Below are positions 14,630 through 20,452 of a stretch of 20,956 nucleotides of DNA, piece after piece (positions within the stretch are counted from its first letter, which is position 1; each line of letters opens with the position of its first letter). A model generated the notes under the pieces. It was not told the origin of the DNA and searched no databases. It saw only the letters and a program-made list of their open reading frames with translations. The translations under genes and the position numbers were made by a program. This stretch comes from Candidatus Neomicrothrix sp. UBA6944 (lineage in GTDB: Bacteria > Actinomycetota > Acidimicrobiia > Acidimicrobiales > Poriferisodalaceae). Location of the stretch: the NCBI GenBank assembly GCA_002448715.1, contig DJZU01000110.1, forward strand, positions 1 through 20,956. The letters run 5' to 3'.

Positions 14630-15376
14630 ATGGATCTTGGGATCAGTGGACGAACGGCAGCCATCGCAGCGGGATCTGCGGGCTTAGGGCTTGGCGCCGC
14701 CAAAGCTTTATCAGCCGAGGGGGTTCGAGTGGCTATTTGCGGACGCGATGCCGCGAAACTCAATGAAGCTGCAGCTGCTATTGGTGGTGATGTCGTCACC
14801 CTTGAAGCGGATCTGTCAACACCCAGTTCAGGACGCGAGTTTGTGGAACAAGCGACTTCAGCACTAGGAAAACTAGACATTCTTGTAACAAACGCAGGTG
14901 GCCCTCCCCCGGGGACTTTCGAGAACACTGATCTCGACTCTTATCAAGCGGCGTTCGATATGAACTGCAGAGCAATGATCGAGATGTGTCGCGCAGCAGT
15001 TCCAGCTATGCGCGAACGTGGTTGGGGCAGGGTGTGCGCAATAACCAGCGTCGGAGTTAAACAACCAATCGAATACCTGATGGCGAGTTCAGTTGCTCGA
15101 GCAGGCCTCACCAGCTTTTTGAAAATCACAGCTCGGGAAGTTGCCGCTGACGGAGTGACAATCAACTCGGCGCAGCCTGGAACTCATTGGACTGACAGGG
15201 TCGCGAAAATAGTTCCAGATAAGGAAACAGCAGCTTCTACTGTTCCCGCACGTATCACAGGAGATCCAGACGATTTTGGTTCTGCAGTCGCTTTCCTCTG
15301 CTCTGAACAGGCAAAGTTCATAACGGGTACCGGATTGCTCATCGACGGGGGACAAGCATCAGGACTCCTTGATTAA
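14630..15376 (+). CDS. Short-chain dehydrogenase/reductase, atypical catalytic site
   Basis: A 248-residue SDR starting at ATG 14630 with GAAGGGA seven bases upstream; an in-frame TTG at 14615 is less likely. The cofactor loop is GSAGLGLGAAKAL (residues about 15-27), with CGRD after the second strand and VTNAGGPPPG in place of NNAG. The catalytic region reads AITSVGVKQPIEYLMASSVARAGL. The usual YxxxK positions appear to hold S/A and Arg, as in an SDR subgroup related to FabG that lacks a standard catalytic tetrad. PGTHWTDR and a C-terminal FITGTGLLIDGG are typical of the fold. The substrate is unknown. It is transcribed against the cox genes, lying between coxM and coxD. Confidence 0.88.
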   Translation: MDLGISGRTAAIAAGSAGLGLGAAKALSAEGVRVAICGRDAAKLNEAAAAIGGDVVTLEADLSTPSSGREFVEQATSALGKLDILVTNAGGPPPGTFENTDLDSYQAAFDMNCRAMIEMCRAAVPAMRERGWGRVCAITSVGVKQPIEYLMASSVARAGLTSFLKITAREVAADGVTINSAQPGTHWTDRVAKIVPDKETAASTVPARITGDPDDFGSAVAFLCSEQAKFITGTGLLIDGGQASGLLD

Positions 15377-15397
15377 GGCAAAGTTCTGATGATCCTG

Positions 15398-15413
15398 AGC
15401 CTAGACAAAGGCT
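15398..15413. terminator. Weak hairpin between convergent SDR and coxM
   Basis: AGCCT (15398-15402) and AGGCT (15409-15413) form a five-base stem with a six-base loop in the 58-base gap between convergent stops. On the plus strand it is followed by a moderately T-rich stretch. The stem is short, so this is only a possible terminator. Confidence 0.25.
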
Positions 15414-15434
15414 GATTGTTCCCATTTCTCCGGG

Positions 15435-16262
15435 CTACGAAACCCCACCAGCTTCCAGGGCTCTGCGGGTCAGGACCCGAGCTAAATGAGACCTATATTC
15501 AGGTGAAGCGTTCAGATCAGTGGGGGGCTCAGTGCCTTCAGCTGCAGCTTCCGCCGCCTCTGCTGCCGACGCTCCTCCCGCCAATGCGGCTTCCACACCT
15601 GAGGCGCGTAGCGGCGTTGAACCCATATTGACAAGTGAAACCTGGGTTGCTCCTTGCACTTCTACCGCTGCGACTCCAACAATGGCCCAGTCTTGCGCTC
15701 GGCGGTTGAACTTTTGGTAGTTCCAACTTGACCCTGGCGCTTTGGGAATTCTGACTTCGGTGAGCATTTCGTCTTCGGAAAGAGCCGATTCGAAATACCC
15801 GGTGAAGAAATCTGCCACGGCGATTTCTCGTTCGCCGTTAGGTCCTTGTGCTACTAACGAGCCCCCCAACGCCAAAACCACGGCAGGAAGATCGGATGCA
15901 GGGTCGGAATGAGCAAGTGAACCGCCGAGCGTCCCACGATGCCTGACCTGAGGGTCACCGACTTTGCTGGCAACATGTGCAAGTACTGGGCACTCTGAAA
16001 TAAGCAGATCGCTTGTCTCAAGACTTCGGTGATTGGCGAGAGCGCCTATTGCAATGTGATCATCGCGGTCATCGATATAGCTCAGATCGTCGACGCCTGC
16101 GATATCTACCAACACACTAGGAACCGCAAGTCGCAGTTTCATCATGGGAATGAGAGAGTGTCCACCTGCGAGCAACTTTGCTTCATCACCGTGTTCGGCG
16201 ATAAGAGCAATTGCTTCTTCGGCTGAGTTAGCTTTTTTGTAGTCAAAGGCTGCTGGAATCAT
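15435..16262 (-). CDS. coxM: CoxM-like FAD-binding subunit of Mo-hydroxylase
   Basis: A 275-residue medium subunit of the xanthine-oxidase/CO-dehydrogenase family, of normal length. The two FAD pyrophosphate motifs are intact: AGGHSLIP (32-39) and RGTLGGSLAHSDPASDLPA (109-127). The C-terminal CO_deh_flav_C domain shows ALSEDEMLTEVRIP and SSWNYQKFNRRAQDWAIVGVA. It passes electrons from the iron-sulfur subunit to the electron acceptor via FAD. An Ala/Glu-rich stretch (AALAGGASAAEAAEAAAEG) lies near the C-terminus. It starts 12 bases after the coxS stop. No large subunit gene follows; the next gene is the opposing SDR. Confidence 0.95.
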   Translation of the reverse strand: MIPAAFDYKKANSAEEAIALIAEHGDEAKLLAGGHSLIPMMKLRLAVPSVLVDIAGVDDLSYIDDRDDHIAIGALANHRSLETSDLLISECPVLAHVASKVGDPQVRHRGTLGGSLAHSDPASDLPAVVLALGGSLVAQGPNGEREIAVADFFTGYFESALSEDEMLTEVRIPKAPGSSWNYQKFNRRAQDWAIVGVAAVEVQGATQVSLVNMGSTPLRASGVEAALAGGASAAEAAEAAAEGTEPPTDLNASPEYRSHLARVLTRRALEAGGVS

Positions 16263-16274
16263 CTGTTTGGCCTT

Positions 16275-16742
16275 TCAACTCACGTCTTGGCCGCTGCAGG
16301 CCAAGACTGCTTTAACGATGTTGTGATAGCCAGTGCACCGGCAGAGATTTCCTTCAAGGCCTTCTCGTACTTCGGCTTCACTGGGGGAAGGATTCTCGTC
16401 AAGTAACGAACATGCAGCCATGACCATTCCTGGCGTGCAGTAGCCACATTGAAGACCATGGTTGTCCTGGAAGCTTTGCTGCATCGGGTGCAGTTCATCT
16501 GCCGAAGGAGCCAAGCCCTCAATGGTTGTCACTTCTTGCCCGTCAGCTTGCACAGCGAGCATCGTGCAGGACTTAACTGATTCTCCGTTTACGTGAACGG
16601 TGCATGCTCCACAAGAAGACGTATCGCACCCGACGTTCGTGCCCGTGAGCCCTAATTCATCGCGTAAGTAATAGACAAGCAAAGTTCGCGGTTCAACTTC
16701 ACTTGACTGATTGGCACCATTTACGGTGACGCTGATTTCCAC
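16275..16742 (-). CDS. coxS: CoxS-like 2x[2Fe-2S] subunit of Mo-hydroxylase
   Basis: A 155-residue small subunit with all eight cluster cysteines. The plant-type ferredoxin site is Cys39, Cys44, Cys47 and Cys59 (GCDTSSCGACTV ... SC). The second site is Cys99, Cys102, Cys134 and Cys136 (LQCGYCTPGM ... NLCRCTGYHNIV). It carries electrons from the molybdenum centre of the large subunit to FAD in CoxM. The start is GTG 16742, preceded by a strong purine-rich GGAGG (16755-16759) plus AAGGGG, a clear ribosome binding site. It heads the coxS-coxM pair and is divergent from the TetR gene across a 252-base region. Confidence 0.96.
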   Translation of the reverse strand: MEISVTVNGANQSSEVEPRTLLVYYLRDELGLTGTNVGCDTSSCGACTVHVNGESVKSCTMLAVQADGQEVTTIEGLAPSADELHPMQQSFQDNHGLQCGYCTPGMVMAACSLLDENPSPSEAEVREGLEGNLCRCTGYHNIVKAVLACSGQDVS

Positions 16743-16764
16743 AGTTGTCCCCTTCCTCCAACAG

Positions 16765-16788
16765 TAGGGCGGCGATTAGCCGGCCCTA
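16765..16788. repeat. Bulged hairpin in the coxS leader
   Basis: TAGGGC-GGC and GCC-G-GCCCTA enclose a GATTA loop, giving a nine-base stem with one bulged G. It lies 23 bases before the coxS start codon and just upstream of its ribosome binding site, so it could be a 5'-leader structure or an operator. There is no U-tract, which argues against a terminator. Confidence 0.4.
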
Positions 16789-16895
16789 ATCATGCCCCAT
16801 GAAAGGCTGCAGTGCCTCACCGAATGCCGGACTTCTTTGTCCGATTCGACCTATTACTTATATTGTGGCGTTCCGGCTAAACGACATGCCCCATA

Positions 16896-16913
16896 GACGC
16901 TCAAACGAACGTC
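16896..16913. promoter_or_regulatory. Candidate TetR operator dyad
   Basis: GACGCTC (16896-16902) and GAACGTC (16907-16913) form an inverted repeat with six of seven positions matching and a four-base spacer. Flanking AT/AT bases two and three positions out also pair. The size and position in the divergent region suit a TetR-family operator for the adjacent regulator. Binding is inferred from context only. Confidence 0.4.
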
Positions 16914-16994
16914 AATCTCTACTCATAAAAATTTTTGTTGATTTCGTTGGCTATGACCATCTATTTCGAATGACATTTAGATAAGTTTTTAGGG

Positions 16995-17552
16995 ATGCCT
17001 ACAGTGCAAACCGAAAACAAACAGTCAGTCGATACCAAGGCGCAAATTCTAGAAAATGCGCGGAAACTTTTTGCGACCCATGGCTACGACGGTACGTCGA
17101 TTCGCCAATTAACGGCGAGTCTCGACATAACTCCGGCAGCTCTGTACTACCACTTCGCCTCTAAGAACGACGTTCTTGAAGGTTTAGCGGAAACACTTCA
17201 CGACGGAAGTGATGCTCTGCTGCAACGTATTCACGATTTTGATCAGAGCACTGAATCGATGCGCGAGGCGCTTTCCCAGTATTACGACCTGCTCGCCGAC
17301 GATATCCATGTATTTCGTCTGGTCTACAACGACGCCGCTATTCAGCACAGTCCTATAGGGCAACGGTTACGGGGCCAGGCGCGCGAGTTTTACGCGTACC
17401 TTGTGGGTCCTGACCCTTCCGTCGAGGATCGAATGCGAGCGGCGGGCGCCGTTGGAATAATCAGGTTGTCCCTAGAACAACGTGGCGTGGAACCCTCTAA
17501 GCATCGAGAGGTCATCGTTGAACGAGCTTTTCAGGTAATGACCGACGTCTAA
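16995..17552 (+). CDS. TetR-family transcriptional regulator
   Basis: A 185-residue TetR regulator. The N-terminal DNA-binding domain is complete: AQILENARKLFATHGYDGTS (16-35), then IRQLTASLDITPAALYYHFASKNDVL (36-61), with the LYYHF recognition-helix end typical of the family. The C-terminal ligand domain is helical and has no assignable ligand motif. ATG 16995 directly follows AGGG, which is too close to serve as its ribosome binding site. An in-frame GTG at 17004 would have better spacing, so the start is uncertain by three codons. It is divergent from coxS-coxM and is the most likely local regulator of the Cox genes. Its stop is 23 bases from that of divIC. Confidence 0.92.
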   Translation: MPTVQTENKQSVDTKAQILENARKLFATHGYDGTSIRQLTASLDITPAALYYHFASKNDVLEGLAETLHDGSDALLQRIHDFDQSTESMREALSQYYDLLADDIHVFRLVYNDAAIQHSPIGQRLRGQAREFYAYLVGPDPSVEDRMRAAGAVGIIRLSLEQRGVEPSKHREVIVERAFQVMTDV

Positions 17553-17577
17553 ATGCCCTGAAATTCCAGCTGCATTT
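17551..17577. terminator. Possible bidirectional terminator between tetR and divIC
   Basis: AAATGC (17551-17556) and GCATTT (17572-17577) pair across the gap between two convergent stops. An inner CTG/CAG pairing adds three base pairs. The stem overlaps both stop codons. The outer A/T-rich arms could serve as short U-tails in either direction. The structure is modest. Confidence 0.35.
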
Positions 17578-18031
17578 AGTTGAACTTCCCGGTAATCAAG
17601 TACTTCACTCCCGGCAGGTACCAGGCGCTTGGCAAATCGACTATGTCGGAGGGAACCACGACCCTAAATATTTCGTCTCCCTCGCGCACATATGACATTT
17701 GTTTTCGCGCGATGCGTTCAATCTCTTTGGGATTCTTCGCACGATCAAGCTTCATTTGTAATTCCTCGCGTAGCTGTTCAAGCTCACTGAGTTCCTGCTG
17801 CTTTTGTTCTAGCGCATCACTCTGCTCTTGATACTGCCGATATGGCAGAAGCGCCGCCCCAACGAGAATCAGGCCTGCAATGACTACAACGGAAGCAAGA
17901 GTGCGGCGACCAATCAAGCTAATCCGAAACTTTGTGATTCTCGATATACCTTTCGTAGACGAATCCCGAGCAGTACTCGCGCGCCCACCACGAGTTTGAT
18001 CCCCACGCCCAGCCTCTAGGGATTCAGTCAA
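17576..18031 (-). CDS. FtsB/DivIC-like septum formation protein
   Basis: A 151-residue single-pass membrane protein of the DivIC/FtsB family. The cytoplasmic N-terminus (1-43) is basic and disordered. A transmembrane helix, LASVVVIAGLILVGAALL (45-62), is followed by a coiled coil from about 67 to 99 (EQKQQELSELEQLREELQMKL). The conserved NPKEIERIARKQMSYVREGDEIF motif begins at about residue 100. DivIC/FtsB links FtsL and FtsQ in the divisome. The only start giving a complete protein is TTG 18031, eight bases inside the enolase stop, so it is coupled to eno. Its usual next gene in Actinobacteria, DUF501, is displaced about 8.6 kb. Confidence 0.9.
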   Translation of the reverse strand: MTESLEAGRGDQTRGGRASTARDSSTKGISRITKFRISLIGRRTLASVVVIAGLILVGAALLPYRQYQEQSDALEQKQQELSELEQLREELQMKLDRAKNPKEIERIARKQMSYVREGDEIFRVVVPSDIVDLPSAWYLPGVKYLITGKFN

Positions 18032-19301
18032 CCGCTAACGCTTCCAGGCCTCGGTACGCAGCTGCTTCGCCTAAATCATCTTCAATTCGCAGCAACTGAT
18101 TGTATTTCGCTACGCGATCAGAACGAGCCGGAGCTCCGGTCTTGATTTGGCCGCAGTTAGTGGCCACTGCGAGGTCAGCGATTGTGGTGTCCTCTGTCTC
18201 ACCTGAACGATGTGACATAACGCTCGTATACCCATTGGCAGTCGCTAAATCCATAGTTTCTAGAGTTTCGGTCAAGGTGCCTATTTGGTTCACTTTGACA
18301 AGAATGGAATTCGCTATACCGCGATTCACCCCATCTTCTAAACGTTCGCTATTCGTAACAAAGAGGTCGTCTCCTACTAGTTGAATCTTGTCTCCCAATG
18401 CAACCGTTAGGTCTGACCAGCCTTCAAAGTCTTCTTCGTCCATTCCGTCTTCTATTGACACGATTGGATAACGGTCAACCAGGTCCGCAAGATATGCCGC
18501 AAAATCCGGTGATGTTAAATCCCTGTTTTCTCCTGAAAGCTGATACTTCCCGTTTTCATAAAATTCAGAAGCCGCTGCATCAATGGTGAGCGCAATTTCT
18601 TGCCCCGGTACAAATCCAGCCTTGTCAATGGCTTCGACGAGCAAGGCGAGAGCTTCTTCGTTGCTGGTGAGATCGGGAGCGAATCCACCTTCGTCTCCTA
18701 CGGCAGTTGAGAGCCCCCGATCATTCAGGACAGATTTCAAAACGTGGTAGGTCTCTATTCCCCAGCGGAGCCCTTCCGAAAAGGAAGCTGCTCCTACAGG
18801 CATGATCATAAATTCTTGGAGGTCAATGTTGTTGTCTGCGTGTTCGCCCCCATTGATGACGTTCATCATTGGAACGGGCAAAACATGAGCGTTAGCACCT
18901 CCAAGGTAACGGTAGAGCGGTGTCTTGCTTTCATCTGCTGCCGCGTGAGCAATCGCTAGCGAAACGCCCAAAATGGCGTTAGCGCCGAGTCGTTCTTTGT
19001 TAGCGGTCCCGTCTAGGTCAATCATCTTCGCGTCAGCAACGCGCTGATCTAGGGCATCCATGCCTGACAAGGCAACAGCAATTTCGGTGTTGATATTTTG
19101 AACCGCGCTACGGACTCCCTTTCCACCAAACCGCTCATCACCATCCCTCATTTCAATTGCTTCAAACTGACCAGTGGAAGCCCCAGAAGGCACTTGTGCT
19201 CTACCTTGAGCTCCGCTCGCGAGCCAGACTTCAGCTTCGACTGTCGGGTTACCACGAGAGTCGATGACCTCTCGACCAAACACATTTGTAATGCTGCTCA
19301 T
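18024..19301 (-). CDS. eno: Enolase
   Basis: A 425-residue enolase, the normal bacterial length. It interconverts 2-phosphoglycerate and phosphoenolpyruvate in glycolysis. Visible motifs: the N-terminal IDSRGNPTVEAEV, the mobile loop VPSGASTGQFEA (37-48), INGGEHADNNIDLQEFM, GDEGGFAPDL, the metal-binding SIEDGMDEEDFEGW and GDDLFVTN, the signature ILVKVNQIGTLTET with catalytic Lys, and SHRSGETEDTTIADLAV. All expected catalytic positions look intact. ATG 19301 has GGAG seven bases upstream. The 91-base gap to the mazG stop holds a perfect 22-base palindrome. divIC starts within the end of the gene. Confidence 0.99.
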   Translation of the reverse strand: MSSITNVFGREVIDSRGNPTVEAEVWLASGAQGRAQVPSGASTGQFEAIEMRDGDERFGGKGVRSAVQNINTEIAVALSGMDALDQRVADAKMIDLDGTANKERLGANAILGVSLAIAHAAADESKTPLYRYLGGANAHVLPVPMMNVINGGEHADNNIDLQEFMIMPVGAASFSEGLRWGIETYHVLKSVLNDRGLSTAVGDEGGFAPDLTSNEEALALLVEAIDKAGFVPGQEIALTIDAAASEFYENGKYQLSGENRDLTSPDFAAYLADLVDRYPIVSIEDGMDEEDFEGWSDLTVALGDKIQLVGDDLFVTNSERLEDGVNRGIANSILVKVNQIGTLTETLETMDLATANGYTSVMSHRSGETEDTTIADLAVATNCGQIKTGAPARSDRVAKYNQLLRIEDDLGEAAAYRGLEALAVD

Positions 19302-19314
19302 TGAGCGACTCCAA

Positions 19315-19325
19315 CCAGATTCTGG
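19315..19325. repeat. Short palindrome CCAGA-T-TCTGG before eno
   Basis: An 11-base perfect dyad lies 14 bases upstream of the eno start, next to its ribosome binding site. It is short enough to be coincidental, but it accompanies the larger palindrome just upstream. Confidence 0.3.
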
Positions 19326-19337
19326 AACTGAGGGACA

Positions 19338-19359
19338 ACCATCAACTCAAGTTGATGGT
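19338..19359. promoter_or_regulatory. Perfect 22-base palindrome in the eno leader
   Basis: ACCATCAACT-CA-AGTTGATGGT is a perfect inverted repeat (10-base arms with a 2-base centre; as RNA a 9-base stem with a TTGA loop). It lies 37 bases upstream of the eno ATG and 34 bases after the mazG stop. No T-run follows on the minus strand, so a classical terminator is unlikely. An operator, an RNA leader structure or a U-less terminator all remain possible. Confidence 0.5.
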
Positions 19360-19392
19360 AGCTGCGAAGAGAAACAATATCGAAGGGCCAGT

Positions 19393-20445
19393 TCACGATT
19401 TGGTTTCCTCTGCGGCCTTTATCGCTTTCCATTGTTCGGCAAGCTGTTCTCTGCTTGGCATGGGGGTATCAGGGTCTCGATCGAAGATATGAGGATGCCG
19501 ACGAACCATTTTTCCGTGGATTCCCCTGGCAACGTCACCGAGGTCGAAGATCCCTTTTTCTTCGCCGATCGCGCATTGGAGAACGATATGGAAAAGTAGA
19601 TCCCCCAGTTCCTCAATTAGTCCATCACAACCTGCCGCCTCGGTCTCCATCAACTCAATGGCCTCAACTACCTCGTTGGCTTCCTCGAGTAATCCCGAAA
19701 CCAAGCTGTAATGGGTTTGCTCTCGATCCCAAGGGCATTCCCTTCGGAGCCGACCCACAACCTTGTGAAGTTGCGTGACTGCGTCAGTTGTTGTTGACAC
19801 TGGTAACTCGGATACCCAAAGGCAGGTCAGATGATCGGGATTGACATCGCGATCCAGGTCTTCCCAGTCCACTTCGAAAACACTTTCGTTCTCGAGACCT
19901 AAGCGTTGAAGAACCGTAACCATTGGCAACTCGTTGGTATTTAACGACAGCTTGATGTCCGATAAGACGAAGCGATTGTCACACTGAGCGACCAATACAG
20001 ACCCGGCTAGCCCGGCCACCTCTTTCTCGAAATTTTGACCGTCGACGATGGTAACTCGTTTCGCCACAGGGTCAACTTGCAGTCTTTCCCATGCCAAGTC
20101 CAGGAAAGAGACGCTTGGTATTACCTCTACGGCAACCTTTTTCTGTTTCCGCAATAGGTCAACTGTACGTTCGGCGACTAGCGGAGAACCCGGTACCAGG
20201 TACCCAATAGTTCCATGGCGAAACGCTTCTCTGACAAGACGTTCGACTATGGCTGTGTATACGTTTTCTAAAGAAGCGCTGGATTCATATATGTCGTCAA
20301 GCGACTGCTCTGCACCAAACAAATGTGCGCACGGGTGCTGTTGAGTTCGCAGGAAGGTGGGATGATCCGCCGCTAATTTGAGCGAAGTCTCCGGAACGAG
20401 ACTTTCGTTTCCGGGCCCAAGGCCGCCGACAACAATCAGAGGCAT
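19393..20445 (-). CDS. mazG: Tetrapyrrole-methylase-like / MazG fusion nucleotide pyrophosphohydrolase
   Basis: A 350-residue two-domain protein. The N-terminal 200 residues resemble the SAM-dependent tetrapyrrole methylase fold: IVVGGLGPGN at the start, TIGYLVPGSPLVAERTV in the middle. The C-terminal part is a MazG domain: LRRECPWDREQTHYSL, LLEEANEVVEAIE and IEELGDLLFHIVLQ, carrying the EExxE...ExxD metal-binding pattern, then KMVRRHPHIFDR. MazG hydrolyses NTPs to NMP and pyrophosphate and limits mutagenic or stress nucleotides. The fused layout is that of YabN-type proteins; the methylase domain's activity is unproven. ATG 20445 gives MPLIVVGG, fitting the domain start; a TTG at 20460 would overlap the upstream gene. 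Confidence 0.92.
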   Translation of the reverse strand: MPLIVVGGLGPGNESLVPETSLKLAADHPTFLRTQQHPCAHLFGAEQSLDDIYESSASLENVYTAIVERLVREAFRHGTIGYLVPGSPLVAERTVDLLRKQKKVAVEVIPSVSFLDLAWERLQVDPVAKRVTIVDGQNFEKEVAGLAGSVLVAQCDNRFVLSDIKLSLNTNELPMVTVLQRLGLENESVFEVDWEDLDRDVNPDHLTCLWVSELPVSTTTDAVTQLHKVVGRLRRECPWDREQTHYSLVSGLLEEANEVVEAIELMETEAAGCDGLIEELGDLLFHIVLQCAIGEEKGIFDLGDVARGIHGKMVRRHPHIFDRDPDTPMPSREQLAEQWKAIKAAEETKS

Positions 20446-20452
20446 TGTGGAT

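Larger units (their letters stand above)
16743..16994. promoter_or_regulatory. Divergent coxS / tetR control region
   Basis: This 252-base gap is the longest in the window. It contains the coxS ribosome binding site, a bulged hairpin near coxS, an 18-base dyad that could bind the TetR protein, and an A-tract palindrome AAAAATTTTT (16927-16936) that may bend DNA or act as an UP-type element. The coxS-proximal side is GC-rich and the tetR-proximal side is AT-rich. No protein-coding frame is convincing. Promoter boxes were not assigned. Confidence 0.5.

Noticed and set aside
16799..16984. Small plus-strand 61-codon frame in the coxS-tetR gap
   Set aside because: It lacks a ribosome binding site, its composition is not protein-like, and it covers the likely regulatory dyads.
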